Assembly: GCA_002292365.1 (NCBI GenBank)
Contig: DBBU01000061.1
Span: 1-46,148 of the forward strand
DNA: 46,148 nt
Origin: Flammeovirgaceae bacterium UBA976
Lineage (GTDB): Bacteria; Bacteroidota; Bacteroidia; Cytophagales; Cyclobacteriaceae
Direction: 5' to 3'
Made by a program: the position numbers and the translations under genes. Shown here piece by piece: positions 1 to 8,668 of the stretch. The notes beneath the pieces were generated by a model. It did not search any database and was not told the origin of the DNA. It saw only the letters and a list, made by a program, of their open reading frames with translations. Each line of letters starts with the position of its first letter. The first letter of the stretch is position 1.

Positions 1-1
1 G

Positions 2-1321
2 GTCAGTGAGATTTTACGTGAAAATGGCTATTATACCACCAATAACGCCAAAGAGGATTATCAGTTTTTCCCCTCTAAAATGGCATGGGATGAATCTAGT
101 AATTATGCGCACTGGCGAAATCGACCGATCGGTAAACCGTTTTATTCCATGTTTAGCTTCGGGGTTACCCATGAGTCCAGTATATGGAATCCCGTGGGGA
201 AAATACATGATTTGGAGGTCTTTCCTCCTGCAAGAGAAATGAAAAGTTGGTGGAAGCAATTTGAAAATAAATTATTACCCTTGGTCGACGAGAATCTTTC
301 GGTAGCAATTCCACCTTATCTTCCAGAGACCGATGTGGTCATCCAAGACGTGAGAAGAATGTATTCAAATATTGTGAGGATGGATGCACATGTCGGAAGT
401 ATTCTCACTCAACTGGAGGAAGATGGCTTATTGGAAAACACGATTATCGTATGGTTTACCGATCATGGGGGACCACTACCTAGACAAAAAAGGTTGTTGT
501 ATGATGCAGGCTTAAAGGTACCCATGATTGTGCGATATCCCAACAAATTACGCGCCGGTGAAATAGATGACAGACTGATCAGTTTTGTGGATTTTGCTCC
601 GACCTTATTGTCCATGACTGAGATAAAACCCCCTGAATATATGCAAGGCCTTGCTTTTGAAGGAAAGTTCAAAGTGGCTGACGAAAGAAAATTTATCCAT
701 GCAGCAGCAGATAGATTTGATGAGACTTATGATATGATTCGAGCCGTTCGAGACAAAAGGTTCAAATATTTAAAGAATTTCCAACCTCAGCAGCCTTATT
801 ACTTACCTTTGGCATACCGTGAAAAGATGGCCAGTATGCAGGAGTTGCTGCGTTTAAATTTGATCGATTCATTGAATGAAAAACAGGCCTTGTGGTTTCG
901 TAAAACCAAACCTAATGAGGAACTTTTTGATACGCATGCGGATCCCCATGAATTAAATAATCTAGCAGAGGATCCTCAATTTTCGAAGATATTAAGTCAA
1001 TTAAGAGAGGAGTGTACAATATGGATGAATAAGATTTCAGATATGGGACATATCCCTGAACAAGAATTAATCAATACCTTTTGGCCTGATAAAATTCAAC
1101 CCTTAACGGCTAATCCGGTACTTCATGTTGAAAATGGAGAATTACAAATAACCTGTCAAACTGAGGGGGCTTCTATAGGCTATAAACGGCTCCAAGATTT
1201 GAAAGAGGGGCTGGGTTGGCAGATTTACACAGCGCCAATAGACGTAGATCAAGAAGAGCCCATTTTGGTCATTGCGCACCGCATCGGATTTGCTCCAAGC
1301 GATACACTTCAATGGAATTAA
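2..1321 (+). CDS. Sulfatase (S1 family), 5' end outside the window
   Basis: The reading frame is open from base 2 and continues through the first in-frame ATG at 80, so the gene enters from the left and is cut by the window edge, not truncated biologically. It is an alkaline-phosphatase-fold sulfatase that would hydrolyse sulfate esters on glycans. The visible part holds the C-terminal half of the catalytic domain with a metal-site motif TDHGG, followed by PRQKRLLYDAGLKVP, typical of this group. The N-terminal Cys-x-Pro-x-Arg active-site motif is outside the window. The last about 60 residues (TEGASIGYK...) resemble the small FN3-associated / chitobiase C-terminal beta module often found at the end of such sulfatases. 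The stop lies 2 bp before the next sulfatase start, so the two are probably co-transcribed. Subfamily and substrate cannot be read from the sequence. Confidence 0.9.
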   Translation, partial: VSEILRENGYYTTNNAKEDYQFFPSKMAWDESSNYAHWRNRPIGKPFYSMFSFGVTHESSIWNPVGKIHDLEVFPPAREMKSWWKQFENKLLPLVDENLSVAIPPYLPETDVVIQDVRRMYSNIVRMDAHVGSILTQLEEDGLLENTIIVWFTDHGGPLPRQKRLLYDAGLKVPMIVRYPNKLRAGEIDDRLISFVDFAPTLLSMTEIKPPEYMQGLAFEGKFKVADERKFIHAAADRFDETYDMIRAVRDKRFKYLKNFQPQQPYYLPLAYREKMASMQELLRLNLIDSLNEKQALWFRKTKPNEELFDTHADPHELNNLAEDPQFSKILSQLREECTIWMNKISDMGHIPEQELINTFWPDKIQPLTANPVLHVENGELQITCQTEGASIGYKRLQDLKEGLGWQIYTAPIDVDQEEPILVIAHRIGFAPSDTLQWN

Positions 1322-1323
1322 AA

Positions 1324-3618
1324 ATGAAACTAAAAAAGTGGACAAAGTATTTCTTTCTTCTAGTGTTTTTGCTAGCATTATTCTCTTGCAATACGCAGAA
1401 TACAATCAAAGAAAATGCCCCAAATATTATACTTATTATGGCAGACGATTGGAGCTACCCTCATGCGGGATTTTATGGAGATAGTTCTGTGAGGACGCCA
1501 ACCATGGATCGGTTAGCCCAGGAAGGTATCGTTTTTGAACAGGCCTTTGTTTCGGCCCCCTCATGCACTCCTTCAAGGGCTGCTGTACTTTCTGGTCAAC
1601 ATTTTTGGAGATTGGGAGAAGGAGCCAATTTATTTGGAAGATTGCCTGCTGAAGTTCCGCTTTACACGGGTATAATGAAGGATGCCGGCTATGCTGTAGG
1701 GTTTACAGATAAAGGTTGGGGCCCTGGTTCACATGATCATTTACCCACAAACCCAGCAGGAGCATATTTCGAATCCTTCAGGGATTTTACTGGGCAAGTA
1801 GCCCCCGATCAACCCTTTTGTTTTTGGTTTGGAAGTTTTAATCCGCATAGAGGTTATGAGGAAGGTTCCGGAAGACAAGTGGGTGTGGATATTTCTAAAA
1901 TATCGCTACCCAAGGTATATCCAGAAAGTGACGTGGTTCGATCTGATATGGCAGATTACTTAAAGGAGGTACAGGATCTAGACGACGAAGTCACCCAACT
2001 AGTCAACCATTTAACTTCTAAAGAACTCCTTGATAATACCATCATCATTATAACCAGTGACAACGGTATGCCTTTCCCCAGAGCAAAGGGTAATTTATAT
2101 GATTTGGGCACACGCGTGCCCTTGATCATATGGTCTGGAAAGAATGTTAAGCAAGCAGTAGCTCGAAACAATCAACTGGTCAGCCTGACCGATTTAGCAC
2201 CTACGTTTTTGGATTGGGCCGGCTTGGAAATTCCAAAAGAGATGACAGGGAAGAGTTTGGTGAATTTATTTGCAGACTCCTCTTATAAAATGGGAGAAGC
2301 AGTTTTTTTCGGTCGAGAACGTCATGTTCCTGGACAAGAAAACGGAGACTGGGGAGGTTATCCCATGCGGGCTATTCGAACACAGGAATACCTATTGATC
2401 AAAAATTTTTCTCCTGATAGATGGCCTGCAGGCACGCCTAATTATGAAGAAGCTTCTTTTTTCCCTTCTTACTATTCAGATGTAGATGGAGGGCCTACTA
2501 GAGCATACATGATCTATCATCAGAAAGATGATATGGAGCATCAGCGATTGTTTGAAAAAGCCTTTAGCAAAAGACCAGCCTTCGAGTTGTATGATATCAA
2601 AAAGGACCCCTATCAGTTAGAAAACATTTTCGATAACCCTACATCTTCAGCCATCAAAATACAACTTCAAAACTTACTGAGTGCTGAATTAATTAAAACC
2701 GAAGATCCACGTCAAATCACAAATGGAGAAATTTTTGAACAAAATAATTATGATGGTGGTGCACCTTTTCCCCCAGATTTTGTCAGACAAGGCAATCGGT
2801 ATGCGACTATAAGAATGGATAGCTTTCCTTCCAAATGGGTAATTCCAAGACCCATTGAGGTATTATTTCCAGTCAATGTTTCTTATAGTGACCGATTTCC
2901 GGTCATTTATATGCTTGACGGGCAGAACATCTTTCATCCAAATAATGCAGGATTTGGTAAGAAGGGATTAGAAAGAGGTTGGGATGTTGATTTTATTTTA
3001 GACAGTTTAAATGAGACAGGCTTTAACCAAAAGGCCATTATTGTAGGCGTTTTTAACACGGGCATAAGGCGTCGAGCTGAATACATGCCTGAAGAGCCTC
3101 GGGAAGAGGTATCAAGAAGGCTGAATTTAATGGGAGAGGATTATTTCAGCAATATTCCTCTGCATTCTGATAATTATTTGAGATTTATGGTAGAGGAGTT
3201 AAAGCCTTATATTGATACTCATTTTAAAACATTAGCCGATCGGGAGCATACCTTTATTGCGGGCTCTAGTATGGGAGGCATAATTTCTGCTTACGCCATC
3301 AGTAAATACCCAGAAATATATGGTGGCGCTGCCTGTTTGTCTACGCACTGGCTACCCTTGGAGGGGGTATTTGTTGATTATTTTGAAAAAAACCTTCCAG
3401 ATCCGACAACACATAAGCTGTATTTTGACTTTGGGACAAAAGGCCTTGATGCACGTTATGTGCCTTATCAAAAGGAAGTAGACCAAGCGATGCATCGTAA
3501 GGGGTACAAAAAGGGTATAAATTGGATCACTAAAAAAGTTTCTGGAGCAGATCATAGCGGAGCCGCTTGGCATCGACGGTTTCATGAGCCGTTAATTTTT
3601 TTATTATCAAATAATTAA
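1324..3618 (+). CDS. Bifunctional lipoprotein: sulfatase fused to CE1-like esterase
   Basis: 764-residue protein with two catalytic domains. ATG 1324 is chosen because it gives a lipoprotein signal (MKLKKW... LLALFSC) and sits 2 bp after the preceding stop; upstream in-frame starts would add a region lying inside the previous gene. Residues about 28-490 are an S1 sulfatase: Cys81 in CTPSR is the residue normally oxidised to formylglycine, and SDNG plus KGNLYDLGTRVP match the metal-site region. Residues about 510-764 are an esterase D / feruloyl-esterase-type alpha/beta hydrolase (PF00756-like): VIYMLDGQNIF, the nucleophile Ser649 in GSSMGG, and His744 in GADHSG. The likely role is removing both sulfate and acyl groups from one glycan at the cell surface or in the periplasm. 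It lies between another sulfatase and a GH13 enzyme. The domain calls are strong; the natural ester is unknown. Confidence 0.9.
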   Translation: MKLKKWTKYFFLLVFLLALFSCNTQNTIKENAPNIILIMADDWSYPHAGFYGDSSVRTPTMDRLAQEGIVFEQAFVSAPSCTPSRAAVLSGQHFWRLGEGANLFGRLPAEVPLYTGIMKDAGYAVGFTDKGWGPGSHDHLPTNPAGAYFESFRDFTGQVAPDQPFCFWFGSFNPHRGYEEGSGRQVGVDISKISLPKVYPESDVVRSDMADYLKEVQDLDDEVTQLVNHLTSKELLDNTIIIITSDNGMPFPRAKGNLYDLGTRVPLIIWSGKNVKQAVARNNQLVSLTDLAPTFLDWAGLEIPKEMTGKSLVNLFADSSYKMGEAVFFGRERHVPGQENGDWGGYPMRAIRTQEYLLIKNFSPDRWPAGTPNYEEASFFPSYYSDVDGGPTRAYMIYHQKDDMEHQRLFEKAFSKRPAFELYDIKKDPYQLENIFDNPTSSAIKIQLQNLLSAELIKTEDPRQITNGEIFEQNNYDGGAPFPPDFVRQGNRYATIRMDSFPSKWVIPRPIEVLFPVNVSYSDRFPVIYMLDGQNIFHPNNAGFGKKGLERGWDVDFILDSLNETGFNQKAIIVGVFNTGIRRRAEYMPEEPREEVSRRLNLMGEDYFSNIPLHSDNYLRFMVEELKPYIDTHFKTLADREHTFIAGSSMGGIISAYAISKYPEIYGGAACLSTHWLPLEGVFVDYFEKNLPDPTTHKLYFDFGTKGLDARYVPYQKEVDQAMHRKGYKKGINWITKKVSGADHSGAAWHRRFHEPLIFLLSNN

Positions 3619-3708
3619 CGGATATACTAAACTATTTATAAAGGGATCTCTCAAATGCATGAGCTGTTGGGGTCCTACATCAAATGGAGCTGAGGTAGAA
3701 AGGTGAAA

Positions 3709-4431
3709 TTATTTTTGGGTGATATAGGGCTTTACAATGCTGACCCAAAGTGCATACCCTTTCTCATTCAAATGTGTGCCATCATAAGTGAGCAAAGGGC
3801 TCATCAATCCATCTTCGGCAGCAAAATGTAGGTAAAGATCAATCAAATGATAGGTCCCATCTGATTGATGCGTTTTCATTGCGTTATTCACCATTTTTAC
3901 ATTCTTATTGATAAAATCTCTTGCCGTTGGTAAGAGTGTTTGAACGTAAATCTGTGTATTGGGTAATTTTTCATGGAGCAAGGTCATAATTTTAAGTAAA
4001 TTTTCGACCACATAATCTGGTGAGGGAATTTCCTTTTGATAGTATAGGTTAAATAAGTCATTGATGCCAATCATGACAAAAATGGACTTAGGTTTATATT
4101 TGATTAATTCCCCAAGTCTTAAAAGAACCCCATCAGTAACATCTCCAGAAATACCTCTATTTTTCACATTATCAATACCTAATTTAGCTCCCCAATCTTT
4201 ACCTCCCTCAGTGATACTATTACCTATAAAAACGATATCTCCCATTGATAAGGGATGCTCCTTAAATTCTTTGATCCTTTCTTTATAATGATTTTCTGTC
4301 CATTTAGTATGGTATACTACAACAGTATTTTCTGGGGGATAAAGCAGCTCTAAGGTGGATTGACTTACCGCATATTCAGTGTCCATTATGAGGGTAAAAA
4401 AAAATAAAAAAGGATAGATCTTTTTATCCAT
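3709..4431 (-). CDS. SGNH/GDSL-family hydrolase (secreted esterase/acetylesterase type)
   Basis: 240-residue protein from ATG 4431; an upstream in-frame start at 4458 would put nine extra residues before the signal peptide. The N-terminus (MDKKIYPFLFFFTLIM) is a hydrophobic export signal. The SGNH blocks are visible: block I GNSITEG with nucleophile Ser72, block II Gly in GISGD, block III GIND, and block V with Asp217 and His220 in DGTHLNEKGY. Family members remove acetyl or other acyl groups from carbohydrates or lipids. It is divergent from the GH13 gene and close to a sulfatase-esterase fusion, so it could de-acylate the same glycan (inference). The shared 135-bp divergent region contains a perfect 13-bp palindrome that could control both directions. 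Confidence 0.88.
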   Translation of the reverse strand: MDKKIYPFLFFFTLIMDTEYAVSQSTLELLYPPENTVVVYHTKWTENHYKERIKEFKEHPLSMGDIVFIGNSITEGGKDWGAKLGIDNVKNRGISGDVTDGVLLRLGELIKYKPKSIFVMIGINDLFNLYYQKEIPSPDYVVENLLKIMTLLHEKLPNTQIYVQTLLPTARDFINKNVKMVNNAMKTHQSDGTYHLIDLYLHFAAEDGLMSPLLTYDGTHLNEKGYALWVSIVKPYITQK

Positions 4432-4474
4432 GATTAAGGATATATTGTTTTCTGTCAACTTAATGACGAATTAT

Positions 4475-4487
4475 GGGAAACTTTCCC
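4475..4487. promoter_or_regulatory. Palindrome in the SGNH/GH13 divergent region, possible operator
   Basis: GGGAAA-C-TTTCCC is a perfect 13-bp palindrome between the divergent SGNH hydrolase and GH13 genes. A further GGGAAA half-site is at 4539-4544, within an 8-bp inverted match to 4482-4489 (TTTCCCCC ... GGGGGAAA). The position suits an operator for a local carbohydrate regulator, but no regulator gene of this kind is in the window. The function is inferred from symmetry and location only. Confidence 0.35.
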
Positions 4488-4566
4488 CCAATTGTATCTG
4501 ACCTTTTAGAGTCATATCTAAAAACAGTATCATTTAGGGGGAAAACATTTTAGATACGTCATGTAA

Positions 4567-7182
4567 ATGAACAATATGAAAAAATATTTTCATTTATCTT
4601 TTTTTCTTCTGACTATTATTTCTTTTAGCTGTGGCTCTGATAAGGGTCCTGGTATTAATAAAGATAATTTACAAAAATATCTTCATGTCCCTTCTCCTTC
4701 TTGGCAAGATCAAATCCTCTATTTTATCGTGACCGATCGATTTATGGATGGAGATTCAACCAATAATGATCAAGGTGCAGGTGAGTATAAAAAAGGAGAT
4801 GGAGCTTATTGGAATGGAGGGGATCTTAAGGGGATTACGCAAAAGATTAATTATATTCAAGAGCTAGGTGTAACAGGAGTTTGGATCACACCACCAGTAG
4901 CCAATCAATGGCGAAATCCACAACATACAGGAACTGGAAATCATGGATATTGGGCGAGTAGATTAGATCAAGTAGATAAACACTTAGGGGATTTAGGGGA
5001 TTATAAGATGCTGTCGGCGACTTTGCACTCCAAAGGAATGTATCTTATTCAAGATGTCGTAGTAAATCATTTTGGAGATTATTATACTTATGATGGGCCC
5101 TATGACCCAAAAGATGTATCAAAAAACTTTAAGCTGCATGACGTTGAACAGCCCATGCAATATCCTTTTAACCATAATGATGCCAGAGAAGAGGAAGACC
5201 GTGAACTGGGTATTTACCATTTTGCACCAAATTTCACTGACCATTCAGATACGATTCAAAAAACACAATTTCAATTTGCAGATTTGGATGACCTCAATAC
5301 GTCCAATCCTTTGGTTCGTGATGCTTTGAGAGAGAATTTTGGCTACTGGATTACAGAGGTGGGGGTTGATGGATTTCGATTTGATACACCTCATATGGTC
5401 GAACATGATTTTTGGCATAGTTTTCTTCATAAAAAAGAGGGGGAGCATCTCGGTATTGATCTTTTGGCAAAGCAGCAGGGCAAGCAACATTTTTTAACTG
5501 CTGGAGAAGTTGCTTTTTTCCCAAAACCTTTTGATCATTCGGGAACGAAAGATGCACGAAAATATTTAGGAACTAAGAACAAACCTGAAATGAATTCGAT
5601 ATTAAATTTTCCATTAAACACAGCTATTAACCGAGTTTTTATTGAGAAAAAACCTACCAATACCCTCTCTTTCAGGATCAAGAGTATCCAAGAAAATTTT
5701 CAACGGTCTGATCAGTTGCTTAATTTCATTGATAATCATGATGCGCCTAGAATCCTCGCTAAATCTGATCGTCAGACCATGAGACAAGCATTGTTGTTCA
5801 TCATGACCATTCCAGGAGTTCCTGTAATATATTATGGAACCGAACAAGAGTTAAGCGGAATGCGTCAAACTATGTTTAAGGGGGGTACGGGATCACCCGA
5901 CCGCGATTATTTTGATACAGAAAGTGACTATTTTAAATTTGTTCAGAGCCTAGTAAAATTAAGAAAGACAAACGAAGTGTTTCGAAGAGGCCAACTTAAA
6001 GTAGTAAGAGACAATTCTTATGGTCCTGGGTTATTCGTATACGAAATGAGATTAGATGATGTTTCTGCATTGATTTTGATTAATACTTCAGAAAAACTTC
6101 AATTGGTTGATGGATTAAGTGTACCCACATTTAATCCAGGAAATTATGTTGCCAAATACAGTATTGGAGCCCAAAATGAAATTTTATCGGTTTCCCATGA
6201 TAGAATTATAGATATGATTTTAGAGGCTAAAAGTGCACAAGTTTATGTGAATACTGACCATTCGCAGACAAAGTTCGATTTGCATGGAACCATAGGGTTA
6301 AATAATGATTTTTCGGAAATTTTGACTACTTCAGCCATTCAATTAAGTGGAAAAGCAATGGGAGTCGAAAACATGGGTTTGGTAATAGATGGAGACTATG
6401 AGCATTTATTACCCATCACAAATAGCAATCAGAATAGCTGGTTCCACGATTTAAGCTTGAGTAATTTGATGAATGGAAAACACAGGATAACTGCGATTGG
6501 CTATGATGATAAGGGATCTTTAATAACCTCATCTAAATATTTTACTTTGGCCTTATCCACTAAACATTTATTCCATTTTGAGGATGAAATCCAAGATGAC
6601 TACGGTCCCAATGGGGAATACACTTATCCTAGTCATAGAAGCTTTAGTCACCAACAAGATATAAAGGCTGTGGACGTCTCCCTTACCGGTAATAATCTAA
6701 CCTTAGAAATTACTATGTCAGAAATCACTCAAATATGGATACCTCCAAATGGATTTGATCATGTGTTATTGAATATTTATATTGATATGCCCGATAAACA
6801 GGGAGTGAAATCTTTACCTTTTCAAAATGCTTTTTTTCCTAATCAGGGTGAGTGGGATTATCGATTTGCTTTGGGTGGCTTTAGAATAGAAGCATTTGAA
6901 GGTCATCCTCTAACTTCGGGTCCTGAAAAATTAGGAAAATCTATCATGACCCCATTTGTAAATGTTCATTATGAGCAAAATAAAATAAGTGTCACGCTTC
7001 CAGCTAAAATGTTGGGGAACCCGACTACATTGAAAAATACTAACCTATACATCAATACCTGGGGCGGAAGCGCCGTCTACCCTAGGACCATAGATAAGAC
7101 GAGAACAACTTGGTCCTATGGGGGAGGGAATTCAAACAGTCCGAAAATAATGGATGATATTAACGTAATCACATTGGAATGA
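4567..7182 (+). CDS. GH13 alpha-amylase-family lipoprotein with glucodextranase-type C-terminal module
   Basis: 871 residues. The signal peptide ends in SFSCGS, a lipobox, so the enzyme is probably anchored at the cell surface or outer membrane. ATG 4576 (MKKYF) is an alternative start. The GH13 barrel spans residues about 45-480, with all conserved regions: DVVVNH (region I), GVDGFRFD with nucleophile Asp273, AGEVAF with acid/base Glu314, and FIDNHD with Asp392. A beta-sandwich C-terminal domain of the amylase follows. Residues about 680-870 (FHFEDE..DDYGPNGEYTYP..., LLNIYIDMP) resemble the Glucodextran_C module (PF09985) known from glucodextranases and amylopullulanases. The enzyme should cleave alpha-1,4 or alpha-1,6 glucosidic links. 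It shares a 4-bp ATGA overlap with the following sulfatase, so the two are translationally coupled. The GH13 assignment is firm; the C-terminal module is likely. Confidence 0.93.
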   Translation: MNNMKKYFHLSFFLLTIISFSCGSDKGPGINKDNLQKYLHVPSPSWQDQILYFIVTDRFMDGDSTNNDQGAGEYKKGDGAYWNGGDLKGITQKINYIQELGVTGVWITPPVANQWRNPQHTGTGNHGYWASRLDQVDKHLGDLGDYKMLSATLHSKGMYLIQDVVVNHFGDYYTYDGPYDPKDVSKNFKLHDVEQPMQYPFNHNDAREEEDRELGIYHFAPNFTDHSDTIQKTQFQFADLDDLNTSNPLVRDALRENFGYWITEVGVDGFRFDTPHMVEHDFWHSFLHKKEGEHLGIDLLAKQQGKQHFLTAGEVAFFPKPFDHSGTKDARKYLGTKNKPEMNSILNFPLNTAINRVFIEKKPTNTLSFRIKSIQENFQRSDQLLNFIDNHDAPRILAKSDRQTMRQALLFIMTIPGVPVIYYGTEQELSGMRQTMFKGGTGSPDRDYFDTESDYFKFVQSLVKLRKTNEVFRRGQLKVVRDNSYGPGLFVYEMRLDDVSALILINTSEKLQLVDGLSVPTFNPGNYVAKYSIGAQNEILSVSHDRIIDMILEAKSAQVYVNTDHSQTKFDLHGTIGLNNDFSEILTTSAIQLSGKAMGVENMGLVIDGDYEHLLPITNSNQNSWFHDLSLSNLMNGKHRITAIGYDDKGSLITSSKYFTLALSTKHLFHFEDEIQDDYGPNGEYTYPSHRSFSHQQDIKAVDVSLTGNNLTLEITMSEITQIWIPPNGFDHVLLNIYIDMPDKQGVKSLPFQNAFFPNQGEWDYRFALGGFRIEAFEGHPLTSGPEKLGKSIMTPFVNVHYEQNKISVTLPAKMLGNPTTLKNTNLYINTWGGSAVYPRTIDKTRTTWSYGGGNSNSPKIMDDINVITLE

Positions 7183-8585
7183 GAACTAAACAATATCACT
7201 GGATAACAACTTTTGCCTTTTTTTGCGTTTGCTTTTTGGCCTGTAAGCCATCCGTAGAAGAGATCACCCCACCTAATTTTATCATCATCTTTGCCGATGA
7301 TCTGGGTTACGGTGATTTGAGTAGTTTTGGACATCCCACCATTCACACACCCAATCTTGATCAAATGGCCCAAGAGGGGATGAAACTTACGCAATTCTAT
7401 GTAGCAGCCTCCATCTGTACTCCTAGTCGGGCAGGTCTGCTTACAGGGAAGTTACCGGCAAAAATTGGGATGGCTGGTGCGCGTCGGGTTTTGTTTCCAG
7501 ACTCATACGGAGGTCTTCCAACCACTGAGCCGACCATCTCAAGTATGCTCAATAAAGCTGGGTATGCAACAGCATGTATTGGGAAATGGCATCTAGGACA
7601 TAAAAAAGAATTTTTACCTACCCAACATGGTTTCGATTATTATTTTGGTATACCTTATTCCAACGATATGTCGCCACCTAACAATAATTGGGATTACGCC
7701 AAAGCTGCCTTTCCTCCATTGCCATTGATGGAAGGCACAGAAATTATTGAGTTGGAACCTGACCAAAGTCAATTGACGACAAGATACACAGACAAAGCGC
7801 TGGCATTCATCGATAAATATAAAAATAAGCCTTTTTTTCTCTATATGCCACAGACCTTTCCTCATGTGCCTTTGTATGTGGACAGTCTTGATGCAGGAAA
7901 AAGCAAAAGGGGTCTTTATGGAGATGTGGTTCAAGTATTAGATAAAAGTGTAGGTGCCATTTTGGACAAATTAAAGAAACTAAATATTCATGAAAATACT
8001 TTTGTCATCTTCACCAGTGATAACGGTCCTTGGGGTTGGGTAGGAATTAATGGAGGGTCAGCGGGACTGCTAAGAGGGAAAAAAGGCTCGCCTTGGGAAG
8101 GGGGTTTTCGCGTGCCAACCATTGCTTGGATGCCAGGAACTATCGGTGAAAATAAGATTTTTGATGGGGTAGGGAGTACGCTTGACTTACTACCTACATT
8201 CCTAGGTATGGCAGGTATTGAGTATCAAAAAGAGGAACTGGACGGGATAGATTTATCTGAGAGCTTTACCCAAGGGAAAGCCCTAGATCATCCCATTTAC
8301 TATTACCAGCAACAAGAACTGATGGCCTTGCGGACGGGTGCTTGGAAAATCTTCATAAAAAACCCAAATCCATGGAAAGAGGAATTTACGGATGCTGATA
8401 TGCCTCTATTGTACAACCTTGACCAAGATCCCTCAGAACAGTTTAATTTGGCTGATAAAAATGATCAAAAGGTTAATGAAATGATGAATATTGTGAATCT
8501 TCATATTGAAAAAACGAAGATTAAGCATTCTTTAATTGACTCAATAGCGCCAGCATATCAAGTCATCCACGATCGGTATCATTAA
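7179..8585 (+). CDS. Arylsulfatase-type S1 sulfatase lipoprotein
   Basis: 468 residues, starting in the ATGA overlap with the GH13 gene. The signal peptide ends FLACKP, a lipobox. PNFIIIFADDLGYGD is the N-terminal metal-binding motif, Cys80 in CTPSR is the formylglycine precursor, GKWHLGH carries the usual Lys/His pair, and SDNGPWGW completes the metal site. LRGKKGSPWEGGFRVP is the arylsulfatase A-type signature. Cysteine-type sulfatases need a formylglycine-generating enzyme or anSME, and neither is encoded here. Tight coupling to the GH13 gene suggests that desulfation and alpha-glucan cleavage act on the same polymer. The length is normal for the family and nothing appears broken. Confidence 0.94.
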   Translation: MRTKQYHWITTFAFFCVCFLACKPSVEEITPPNFIIIFADDLGYGDLSSFGHPTIHTPNLDQMAQEGMKLTQFYVAASICTPSRAGLLTGKLPAKIGMAGARRVLFPDSYGGLPTTEPTISSMLNKAGYATACIGKWHLGHKKEFLPTQHGFDYYFGIPYSNDMSPPNNNWDYAKAAFPPLPLMEGTEIIELEPDQSQLTTRYTDKALAFIDKYKNKPFFLYMPQTFPHVPLYVDSLDAGKSKRGLYGDVVQVLDKSVGAILDKLKKLNIHENTFVIFTSDNGPWGWVGINGGSAGLLRGKKGSPWEGGFRVPTIAWMPGTIGENKIFDGVGSTLDLLPTFLGMAGIEYQKEELDGIDLSESFTQGKALDHPIYYYQQQELMALRTGAWKIFIKNPNPWKEEFTDADMPLLYNLDQDPSEQFNLADKNDQKVNEMMNIVNLHIEKTKIKHSLIDSIAPAYQVIHDRYH

Positions 8586-8622
8586 CTATTTTTTCATGGA
8601 CCAAAAATAAAAAATCATAGTT
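8584..8622. terminator. AT-rich hairpin between convergent genes, candidate bidirectional terminator
   Basis: AACTAT at 8584-8589 pairs with ATAGTT at 8617-8622. An inner T-run/A-run stem extends it, with a two-base bulge. It lies just after the sulfatase stop and before the lgt stop on the other strand, as expected for a shared terminator. The stem is almost all A/T, so it is only a weak candidate. Confidence 0.3.
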
Positions 8623-8668
8623 GTCTGATAGCCATATATTTAGTGAGTCTATTCCATTTAAAAAGAAG

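Noticed and set aside
80..1321. First sulfatase as a short 413-residue gene starting at ATG 80
   Set aside because: The frame is open back to base 2 with matching sulfatase sequence, so the gene is cut by the window edge.
1216..1323. N-terminal extension of the sulfatase-esterase fusion from 1216
   Set aside because: It would overlap the preceding gene and bury the lipoprotein signal; ATG 1324 is better.
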